Source: Isotricha intestinalis (taxonomy: Eukaryota > Ciliophora > Litostomatea > Vestibuliferida > Isotrichidae). From it: a stretch of 26,132 nt of DNA. The notes beneath the pieces are model-generated. The model saw only the letters and a program-made list of their open reading frames with translations. It did no database searches and was not told the origin of the DNA. Each line of letters begins with the position of its first letter. Position 1 is the stretch's first letter. Below are positions 1-8,200 of this stretch, piece after piece. The translations under genes and the position numbers were made by a program. Where the stretch lies: assembly GCA_023807065.1 (NCBI GenBank), contig JAJJLU010003881.1, positions 1 to 26,132 of the forward strand. Reading direction: 5' to 3'.

Positions 1-69
1 CTTCATCAAATAAAAACATTATAACTAAAAAAAAGAAAAAAACATTTATGAATAAATTAATTTAAATAA

Positions 70-1058
70 TTATCTTTAGGAAAAATTGGCAATAGTAATG
101 CAAAGGATATTATCTCATCAATAAATGATAATAATGATCATGCTGAAAAATTAGAAAAAGATTTTGAAGAATTAAAAAATTATTTTTCAATTGAAAAAAA
201 TTATAAAGAAAAACATTAATTTAAAATTTATATAATTTTTATGAAGTAAATTTAAAGGAAATTAATTATAGTATAATTAACAATATATTACCAAGAATAG
301 GTAATATTACTAACTTAATTAATAGTTTAGAAACAGGCAGAAAATATAATTTTTATATAATAATATTTATAAAGATTATTATATTATTTTTATTCAAAGT
401 TCAAAAATATGATAAAAATTTTTATAAAAATTTCATGTTAAAAAAAGTAAAATTTTTTCCAATATTTAATGAATCAGTTACTGGATTTTAATTTATCATT
501 TTATGATATAATAATAAATACAACACCAAGAAAATCTAAATTTTTTTTTTCAATTAAATTATATTATTAATTGCACTTTTATTATTAACTTTAAATCATG
601 AATTAAATTTAAATACAATAAGTAGATTATTAAATAGTACAAATTCTTCAATTCCAAAATATACTCCTGAAGAAAATTTGTTTAAAACAAATAATTATTT
701 TGAATGTGGAAAAGCATTTGAAGAATGGGCTTTTAATTTTTCAACAAATAATTATAATTTAGTTAATATTAGTAAAGCAATATTTATTTTTAATAATGAT
801 AATTGGAATATTAATAATAATGAAATTTTTACTAAAAAATTTAATGAGAATATTATAATAGATGAAATAAGAAAAATAATTAAAGATAAAAATAATTTTT
901 TATCAAAAATAATGAATAAACTTAATTTAAAACCAGAAGATTTTTTTAAGGAAAATTCTAAATTAAAAACAGGAAGTATATGTTATTCTCAAAATTATTA
1001 TGATGGACTATCTTTTGGATGTTTTATGCCTGGAAGATCTATGAGTGATTATTATTAA
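70..1058 (+). pseudogene. 5'-truncated, frame-broken pseudogene of unknown family (left copy)
   Basis: Coding character persists across the arm but in shifting frames: 70-219 (frame 1, ends TAA), 225-491 (frame 3, ends TAA), 481-570 (frame 1, ends TAA) and 558-1058 (frame 3). The last piece is the longest; its first possible Leu codon (TTG, 675-677) precedes the open frame that begins FKTNNYFECGKAFEEWAF and ends in a conserved MPGRSMSDYY. Piece two includes a hydrophobic run (about 348-395) that could be a membrane segment or an artefact of AT bias. The right copy continues upstream of this boundary, so the left copy is cut in mid-gene; an in-frame TAA at 67-69 lies at the junction. I do not recognise the family. 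The final piece could still be a short functional gene, since its frame is kept in both copies. Confidence 0.72.
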
Positions 1059-1148
1059 ATTATTACAATTTTATTTACAAAAATTAATAAGAATTATTAA
1101 AAATAATATTTTTAATTTAAATTTATTATTTTTGATAATAAAAGTATT

Positions 1149-1191
1149 TAGATAAATTATATAAAAATTATCTTTAAAAGCATGAACAATA
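1149..1191 (+). other. Conserved non-coding block inside the inverted repeat tail
   Basis: These 43 bases match 24527-24569 (reverse complement) with one mismatch, although surrounding non-coding repeat sequence has drifted with several indels. A second block, 1262-1284, matches 24428-24450 with one mismatch. In the left arm they lie 87-222 bases upstream of the ArfGAP start codon; in the right arm they lie 104-245 bases downstream of the RNF213-family stop codon. They may be 3'-end or promoter elements of the pseudogene family. The function is inference. Confidence 0.5.
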
Positions 1192-1370
1192 AAAATAAAT
1201 TTATTATTTATGAATTAGTGTTTTACAATTAAATATTTTGTTTTGAGCATCAACAAACTATCTAAATTTAATTGATTTTAACTGATTAGATATGAAAGAA
1301 ATTAGAATATATTCATTTTTTATTCAATTATTTTTGTAAATTATATTTAATTTACTTCTAAAAAATAAAA

Positions 1371-2024
1371 ATGTTCAAGAAAAAAAAAATTGATTACAAT
1401 AATATGATCATTGAAAATAATCCTCTTTGTGCAGATTGTAGTATAAATTTATCTTCTTATATTTCAGTAAATAATGGAATAACACTTTGTAAAGAATGTT
1501 CATTAGAACATAATAAATATTTTAAAAAATCAATTTCATTTATAATAAATTTAAATGAAAATATAATTGAAAAAAATATATATTCATATTTTGAATTAGG
1601 AGGAAATGCATCATTTAAAAATAATTTATTTGAATTAGGTTATGATTTAACTAATAAAAATATTGAACAAAAATATAAAAGTATAGAAGCTTATTATTAT
1701 AGGAAAAAATTAAATAAAATTATTCATGGAATAAATATTGAAAATTTTACTGATTTTAAAAATAATTTAATTTCTGAAAATGATAATAATGATGATATTG
1801 AAAAGGATTATCCTGAATTTATTCCTTATATTTTAGGAAAATGTTTAAAAAAAAATAATAATTTTATTGAAAAAATTAAGGATTATTCTATTAATACTAG
1901 TAAAAAATTATATCAAGAACAAAATATTGCTTGGAAAATTACGAAAAATCAATTATTTTCTTTTAAAAATTGGATATTTAAAAAAAAGAAAACTAAAAAC
2001 ATAAATGATAAAGAAAAACAATAA
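1371..2024 (+). CDS. ArfGAP-domain protein, catalytic arginine absent
   Basis: The protein has 217 residues. Residues 20-43 form the ArfGAP zinc finger, C-x2-C-x16-C-x2-C (C20, C23, C40, C43), with the family-typical SVNNG between the pairs and GGN at 77-79 matching the conserved GGN of the fold. ArfGAPs accelerate GTP hydrolysis on Arf GTPases in vesicle traffic. Family members normally carry an arginine finger directly after the finger histidine (H-R); here it is H47-N48, so GAP activity is doubtful and a scaffold or competitor role is possible. The domain fills roughly residues 10-125; the rest is Asn/Asp/Lys-rich and ends in a very basic tail. No membrane segment is seen. An in-frame TAA at 1359-1361 fixes the start at 1371. 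Its 5' flank is almost entirely repeat arm. Confidence 0.85.
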   Translation: MFKKKKIDYNNMIIENNPLCADCSINLSSYISVNNGITLCKECSLEHNKYFKKSISFIINLNENIIEKNIYSYFELGGNASFKNNLFELGYDLTNKNIEQKYKSIEAYYYRKKLNKIIHGINIENFTDFKNNLISENDNNDDIEKDYPEFIPYILGKCLKKNNNFIEKIKDYSINTSKKLYQEQNIAWKITKNQLFSFKNWIFKKKKTKNINDKEKQ

Positions 2025-2826
2025 AATGATAAAAAGTAAATGTATAAATATAATTATTTTTTAATTAAATTTTTGAAATTAATCATCTCTGAAAAGTGGA
2101 TATGAAAATATTACTTTAATTTCTTCTCTCAATGTTAATTAAATTATTTAGAAAATTATAAGATAAAATCATGATATTTGTAAAAAAATAATAATTTATT
2201 AAAATATTTATTGTTTTGATTTTGTCATTTATAAAAAAATTAATTTTATTTAGAAAAAAATTCAATTTTAATCGCATTACAATAAAATGAAATCTGTTTC
2301 TTTACAGAAAAAGAAACTCTTTCAAACTTTAATGTAACATCATCTTTTCAAAAAAAAAAATGAAAAATTATTAGAATCAATTAATAAAATAAAAAATATA
2401 ATAAAATAAAATTAAACAAATAACTAAACACAACAGAACATTTAAATAAAGAGAAAAAACCTACAAATATATAAGAAAATAATTTTATGGAAAAAATCCC
2501 AAAAAATCTTATAAAAAAGAAATAAAAATTTAAATAAAATAATTATTAAACAATTTTTCTTAGAAAATTCAATAATAAAAAAATTAAAAAAACTATATTT
2601 ACAGAATTTGATTAATCATAAACCTCAAAAAAAAATATCAGTAAATTCACAAAAACTCAAAAAGAACCCTAAAAATCATTTCTTTTTGATAAAATTTAAT
2701 ATCCCAATAATCAAATTAACCTAAAAACCCAAAATATAAAAAAACAATAGAAAAAATGAAAATTTTCAAACTCAAAAAAATCTTCAAAAAAAAATATAAA
2801 AACTCATTTCAAAAAATAAATATAAA
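2025..2826. other. Gene-free spacer with an A-rich, G-poor leader
   Basis: No gene is supported here. The first 300 bases are ordinary AT-rich spacer. From 2341 to 2826 the plus strand is strongly asymmetric: by hand I count 54 C but only 17 G, and A far outnumbers T. A short frame begins at ATG 2756 and ends at TAA 2870-2872 (38 codons, very Lys-rich), overlapping the MBL start codon in another frame; if included in the mRNA it would act as an upstream ORF. No RNA gene is recognised. Confidence 0.6.
2296..2317. other. Small hairpin-forming inverted repeat
   Basis: GTTTCTTT (2296-2303) pairs with AAAGAAAC (2310-2317) around a 6-base loop. It lies 272 bases after the ArfGAP stop. Eight-base arms this poor in G and C can arise by chance in such DNA, and no U-run terminator logic applies in a eukaryote; recorded only as a visible structure. 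Confidence 0.3.
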
Positions 2827-3624
2827 ATGGAATTATCCTATCAACACATTCGTAATGCCACAGGAATATTAAATTATGCTGGATTAAAGCTTTTAATAGA
2901 TCCCCTCTTAGCTCCTAAGGGTGAATATCCCGGATTTGAAGTAGCAAAATTAACAGCAAACAAACTGAAAAGAAATCCCTTAGTTGATTTACCTATTCCG
3001 GTAGAGGAGATAATAAAAGGAGTGGAAGCCGTTATTATAACTCACACACACCTTGATCACTGGGATCCATGTGCGGCAAAACTAATTCCAAAATATATAC
3101 CATTCTTCGTTCAACATGCAGGAGATGCGAAACTAATTCGTGATGCAGGTTTTGCAGATGTTCGTGTAGTAGGAGTGAACACCCCATTTAAAGGGATCAC
3201 AATAACCAAAACAGGAGGACAACATGGAAGTGATGCAATGTTATCTAATCCAGCTTTGGCAGCAATAATTGATGAGTCAATGGGTTTCGTAATTAAAGCA
3301 CCAGGTGAAAAGATTGTATACTTTGCGGGAGATACGAAATGGCACGAGTACGTTGAAATAGCTATTAAGAAACACGAACCTGATTATATTGTCTTAAATA
3401 CTGGAGGAGCTGAAGTTGAAGGATATGATGGAAGTCTTATTATGACAAGTGAAGATATTGAAACATGTTATAAATTCAGTAATAAAGGAAAAATTGTCAC
3501 TGTTCATATGGATGCAATTAATCATTGTGTTTGTACTAGGGAAGATGTTTTAAAATTTGTTGAAAATAATAAATTAGGAGATAGGGTTTTAGTTCCTAAA
3601 GATGGAGAAGTTATTAAAATGTAA
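2827..3624 (+). CDS. Metallo-beta-lactamase-fold hydrolase (COG2220/UPF0173 type), likely of bacterial origin
   Basis: The 265-residue protein is a compact single-domain MBL-fold hydrolase. H73-T-H75-L-D77-H78 is the H-x-H-x-D-H metal motif; H133 (GGQHGSD), D169 (AGDT) and a His near the C terminus (H227, VHMD) supply the expected further ligands. The N-terminal LLIDPLL after a beta strand is typical of the UlaG-like/UPF0173 branch, whose substrates are mostly unknown. There is no signal peptide, so it is presumably cytosolic. The gene stands out: codons such as CGT, GCG, CCG and CTG occur that neighbours hardly use, and by eye the first two thirds are much richer in G and C than any neighbour, while the last third is host-like. 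This suggests transfer from bacteria with partial amelioration. An in-frame TAA at 2797-2799 fixes the start at 2827. It is single-exon and transcribed toward the AT-hook gene. Confidence 0.9.
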   Translation: MELSYQHIRNATGILNYAGLKLLIDPLLAPKGEYPGFEVAKLTANKLKRNPLVDLPIPVEEIIKGVEAVIITHTHLDHWDPCAAKLIPKYIPFFVQHAGDAKLIRDAGFADVRVVGVNTPFKGITITKTGGQHGSDAMLSNPALAAIIDESMGFVIKAPGEKIVYFAGDTKWHEYVEIAIKKHEPDYIVLNTGGAEVEGYDGSLIMTSEDIETCYKFSNKGKIVTVHMDAINHCVCTREDVLKFVENNKLGDRVLVPKDGEVIKM

Positions 3625-4081
3625 TTTTTTATTATTTTGGTATTTAAAATTAATATTTAAATTTTATTTTTTTTAAATAAATAATTTAAATGAATTTTCA
3701 AATAATAATTTAGCAATAATATTTACTTTATTATATTTGTTTTAATTGGATAATTTTTTAATTTTATTTTAATTTAATCTTATTTTGTCTTTTTTTTATA
3801 AACATTGAATCAATTATTTTTGTCATTTTACAATCTAATTTTATTTTTAAATTATTCAATTTCATAATGAAATTGACCATCTAAAGTTTATTTTTTTGTT
3901 CTTCACTTTTTCATAGTTTCAACAATTTAATCAAAATAATCAAATAAAATTTTTCTTTTAACTTTTTTAATATACTTTTAAATTAGAAATAATATATTAA
4001 TAATAGATTTTCAACAATATTAATTAAGATATCTTGAAAAAAATCAAAAATATTAAAAAACTTATCAATTAAATGGATTTT
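3625..4081. other. Tail-to-tail spacer between MBL and AT-hook genes
   Basis: This is about 457 bases of T-rich plus-strand sequence holding the 3' ends of two convergent genes. I see no open frame of coding character, no tRNA-like clover and no repeat beyond short T runs. Cleavage and polyadenylation signals cannot be told from background in DNA this AT-rich. Confidence 0.5.
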
Positions 4082-4861
4082 TTACTCTAATAATATTAAT
4101 TTATTATTTTGTTTTTTTTTATGAATTTTTGGTGTTGTTGATTCAATATGAGAAATAAATATTTTACAAGTTTCTTTCAATTGATCAATATATTGTTGTT
4201 CATTTTTTTCTTGAAGTAAGATTAAAAAATCATCTAACATCTTTAATTTACTTTTAATCCCAAAATCATTTAGCAATTTATTATTATTATTTTTTAAAAA
4301 GATTTCTGAATAAACATATTTAAAGTTCATATTAAAAAACTCTTTGAATTTATCATTTTCTTCTAAATTTTTCATTAATTCTTTATTATGTTCTTTTTTA
4401 CCAAATTTTTCAGAAGTATTTTGTTCCAAAATAAATTTAATGGGTTTTTTTATTAGCTGTTTTAAGAAATTTAAATCCCTTTTTTTTGTAAAACCACCAT
4501 TAATTGAGTTAAATTCTTTGTCATGAATATTATTACTTTTTAAAAAGGCATTACTTAATATAATAATAAACTTATAAACATGAACTAAAATTTTTGCTAT
4601 TTGATTATCAAAAAAATATTTTGTGTGCTCTTTTTTTGAATTAACTGATTTTTTTGGTCTTCCTCTTTTTTTAAGTCGAGTCATTTCTTGTGTTTTTTCT
4701 TCATAGATTGATTTGTCCTCATCAAAAATATTATACTCTTTGTTTTCAATACTTTTAAAAAATACTTTTTCAAGCAAATTATTGTCTGAATCACCAGATG
4801 AATGAACTTCATCTATATCAAAGTAATCAATTTTATCATAATTAAGATTCTTTTCTATCAT
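4082..4861 (-). CDS. AT-hook protein of unknown function
   Basis: The protein has 259 residues. It contains one clear AT-hook, KKRGRPKKS, with the G-R-P core at residues 67-69, a motif that binds the minor groove of AT-rich DNA. The first 60 residues are acidic. After the hook come a His-x-Lys-Tyr-x-x-Asp-Asn stretch, a hydrophobic helix-like segment (about residues 88-108), and a Lys/Glu-rich, probably helical C-terminal half containing FKEFFNMNF. I do not recognise the overall family. A nuclear DNA- or chromatin-binding role is inferred from the hook alone. An in-frame TAA (minus strand, 4874-4876) just upstream fixes the start. It is divergent from the EF-hand gene, sharing a 346-base intergenic region, and convergent with the MBL gene. 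Base composition is that of the host. Confidence 0.72.
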   Translation of the reverse strand: MIEKNLNYDKIDYFDIDEVHSSGDSDNNLLEKVFFKSIENKEYNIFDEDKSIYEEKTQEMTRLKKRGRPKKSVNSKKEHTKYFFDNQIAKILVHVYKFIIILSNAFLKSNNIHDKEFNSINGGFTKKRDLNFLKQLIKKPIKFILEQNTSEKFGKKEHNKELMKNLEENDKFKEFFNMNFKYVYSEIFLKNNNNKLLNDFGIKSKLKMLDDFLILLQEKNEQQYIDQLKETCKIFISHIESTTPKIHKKKQNNKLILLE

Positions 4862-5207
4862 TTTTAATTTTGTTTATTAATAAAAATGCAACCAATTTAT
4901 AATAAATTGGAAGGAAAATGATTTTGAATCATTTAAAGAATTTTTTAGTATTTATTTTAAAAAAAAGGTACAAATAAAAGAAAATTTAATTTTAGTTATA
5001 TTTTTAATTGTTTTTTTGGAAGAAGATTTTGAATTCAGACCACAAATAGAAAATAGGGAATTAAATTATATATTATTCGTAAACTCTTCTCTTAATTTAA
5101 AATAATAAATTATTTTAAAATTATTATTTATTTTTTTATCATTATTTTATCACATATAATTAAATAATATTAATAATTATTATTGTTTAAATGAATTAAA
5201 AATAAAT
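4862..5207. promoter_or_regulatory. Shared divergent upstream region
   Basis: This 346-base stretch separates the start codons of the minus-strand AT-hook gene and the plus-strand EF-hand gene, so it must hold both promoters unless they lie inside genes. It contains the palindrome at 4892-4910 near the AT-hook start and a slightly less AT-rich patch at about 5025-5060. No TATA box can be assigned in this background. Confidence 0.5.
4892..4910. promoter_or_regulatory. Palindrome made of two inverted CCAAT boxes
   Basis: CCAATTTAT and its exact reverse complement ATAAATTGG flank a single central A. Each arm begins with CCAAT, the recognition core of the heterotrimeric NF-Y/HAP complex in eukaryotes. 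The site lies about 30 bases upstream of the AT-hook start codon and about 300 bases upstream of the EF-hand start. Nine-base perfect arms containing four G/C pairs are unusual here, but binding is inference. Confidence 0.4.
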
Positions 5208-8200
5208 ATGTCAATAAAAGAAATTTTAGATAAATTGAATGCTTCATATACAATAAATATTGATAATTTTTTTGAAATTAATTATTATAAATATGGAGAA
5301 TTAATTAATTATGAAAAATTCAAATATAATTTTATTCAATATTTTTCAATATCAACAAATGTTTTTGAGACTATTATTAAAGAAACAAAAATAAAAGTAA
5401 ATCAAAACTTAAATATAACAAAATTTTTATTAAAAATATATTCATTAAGAAATAAAGAGATAAAATCTCCTTTATTTTCATTTTATATTTTTGCCAATAA
5501 AATGGATGAAAAATATAAGGGTTACTCAACTTTAGAATTTATAATGAAAAATAACCTTTCAATTGAAGATCAAATAAATATAAATCAATTTATATATAAA
5601 ATATCAAAACCTTTAGAAATAAATGATTTAATGTCATTAATAATTTTTAAATCTTTTATAATAGGAAAAAATAGTACTATCAATATATATGATTTTATTA
5701 ATGTGATAGACTCTTTTAGATATAAAGATAATGAATATTTACCAAAAATAAAAGAAGATAAAAATAATAAAGAAGAAGAATATATTATTGGAAATTTTAT
5801 TGATTTATGTAAAAAGAAAAATATAACTGAAGTTGAAATATTTAAATTCGCAATTCAATTAAATAATAATAATAAAAGTATTTCATCAAATGTTGATGAT
5901 GACATTGAAGTTTCACTAGAACAATTAAAAAATGCAATATATCAAAAATTAAATAATAAAAAAATTTCAGAAGAATTTATAAAAATATTTAATTCAAATG
6001 AAAAAGAAGTTTTAATTTTTAAACAATATTTAAAAAAAATTAGTATTTACAAAATGAATAAATTTATTCAAGAAATAAATATAAAAAATTTTGAAGCTAT
6101 TGAACAAAGAAATAAATTATTGCCTTTTAAAGAGAATACTATTGTTTTTAATAAATTAAAATATGAAATATCAAGTATGTTAAAAAATTATTATTCAAAA
6201 TTTATAAAAGAAGAAGAAAAGTTAACAACAAGTTTAAAACAAAATAAAAATAAAAATAAAGAAGAAAAAGAAAAAGAAAAAGAAAAAATAAAAAAAAATA
6301 AAACATTTCCTTCAATAAATTCGAATAAAAAAAATAATGATAATAATAATAATAAATTACTTTCAATTTTAAAAGAAAAAGATATGGAAAATTTTAATAA
6401 AGAAATTGTATCAGATTTAAAAAATAAATTTGAAATAATTGATTGTTTAGAAAAATTAATAATTATAAATGGATTTACAATAACTACAATTGATTTAGAA
6501 ATTTTTATTTCAAATAAATTAAATCAACTTTCAAAAAAAAAAATTTCTATTATATGTTCATCAACTGATTCTGATAAAGATGGTTATGTTTCTTATTATG
6601 ATATAATTTATTTTTTATTAATTTATTTTAATTACAAATCAATAATATTATGTTGGAGATTTATTGCAAGTGTTCTTATATATAAGCATGAAAATATTGA
6701 AAATTTATTTTTAAAAAAAAATTTAGAAATACAAAGTGAAGTTGACAAAAGATATTTTTATGATATTATCAATAAAGAATTTAATTTAGATGTTAATTTA
6801 ATTAATTCAATGTATGATAATTTATTTGAAGTTTCTATTCAAAGATTTAAAAGAAATATTATTGTTTTTGATATAAAAGAAAAAATAAATGAAGAAATTG
6901 AATTAATTAATAATAATAATAAAAAGAAAAATTACCATGATTTTGATAATTATTATAATAGTTATTTAAGAAATAATTTTATTAGTTTAATAAAAGCTTT
7001 TGAAAATATTGAATATTTAGAATATTTTTTAAATTTTGAAAATGAAGTGTCTTTAAAAGATTTTAAACAAAAATTTATTAAAAAATTTAATTTTAATGAA
7101 TTTATTGGATTAAAATTATATTTTGAACTAAAAGATAAAAATGGAAAACTTCAAAAAAATATTTTTTTAAATAAAATAAGAGATTTTACTCAATCAGAAA
7201 TATACAATTTAAATTTACATTCTTTATTTACAATTCTTAGTGAAAATACTAATGAATATTATTTAATTAAATGTTTTGAAAATAATCAATATATCCCTTC
7301 TGGAATTTCTTCAATAGAATTATTCAATTCATTTAAAAGTTTTTATCCTAATTTATCACAACAATTAATAAAAAAAATATTAATGAAATTAGATAATGAA
7401 AACCAAGGATTTATTCCTTATATTAATTTATTGCATATAATTAATAATAATACTAATGAAAAAAATTCATATAATATTGTTTTAAAGATTATTTGTAGTT
7501 TCTTAGATTTAAATAAATTTAAAACAGAAGAAACTTTACAAAGCAATATATTAATTTCATTAAATGAAATAATTAGATTTAATTCATGTTTTTCTTTCTT
7601 TAATAAATTAGGATTAAATGCTGATGAAATAAATATATTTATTAATAGAAATTTAGTAACATTATCTCAATTAATAAAAGATGTAAATAATATTAGACTA
7701 ACTCAAAATAATTTAAATTTAAAATTCGAGAATATTGATTCTCTTAATAATATAAAAAAAGAAATATTTTCTTTAAATATAAATTGGGAAGATATTTCTT
7801 CTTTAAATATTACTTTAAATTTAGAATTATCAATAGGAGAAATATTAAGATATATGAAAAAAAAAATTATTAATTCCGAAAAGACAATTGAATTTAAAAA
7901 AGAATTGATAAATAAAATATTTATAATTTTAAAATGTTATGATGAGCAGAAACTCGGTTTAATATCATATAAAACTTTTTACAATATTTTTAATATAACA
8001 ACCCCTTCTTTACATATGAGTTATATAACAAATAAAATTTTAACTGAAAATAATGGTGATATAGATCAATATCTATATTTTAAAAATCTTAATGAAGATA
8101 AACTATTAGATAAATCTAAATTTAAATATCATTTTTTGGAAGAGGAAATGTTAGGGCAAGAAAAAATAAGTAATGAAATATTTGAGTTTTTCCAAGAAAG

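Larger units (their letters stand above)
68..1321 (+). repeat. Left arm of a ~1.25 kb inverted repeat
   Basis: The reverse complement of this segment recurs at 24391-25653. From 68 to about 892 I see no mismatch when reading the two arms against each other. From about 893 inward, substitutions and a 3-base indel appear, and the non-coding tail (1060-1321) is clearly diverged except for short conserved blocks at 1149-1191 and 1262-1284. The outer boundary is sharp: both arms share the run beginning AATTATCTTTAGG, and the sequence outside it differs. The arm holds a frame-broken pseudogene plus its 3' flank and ends about 50 bases before the ArfGAP start codon. No terminal target-site duplication or transposase is visible. 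Confidence 0.95.

Noticed and set aside
481..570. A spliceosomal intron explaining the middle frame change of the left pseudogene
   Set aside because: No GT...AG pair with a plausible branch site restores a continuous frame, and other genes here are intronless.
70..1058. Programmed ribosomal frameshifting or a variant code rescuing the broken repeat gene
   Set aside because: The shifts go in both directions, occur at dissimilar sequences, and the right copy also has TAA and TGA stops in frame, while every intact gene in the window uses the standard code without shifts.
2025..2826. tRNA or other structured RNA gene in the spacer
   Set aside because: No A/B-box pair or clover-forming G/C-rich stem was found here or in the other spacers; such a gene should stand out as a G/C-rich island.
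4344..4526. 60-codon plus-strand frame within the AT-hook gene
   Set aside because: It is antisense to a convincing coding frame, has no domain, and has the Phe/Ser/Leu bias expected of a complement of Lys/Glu-rich coding DNA.
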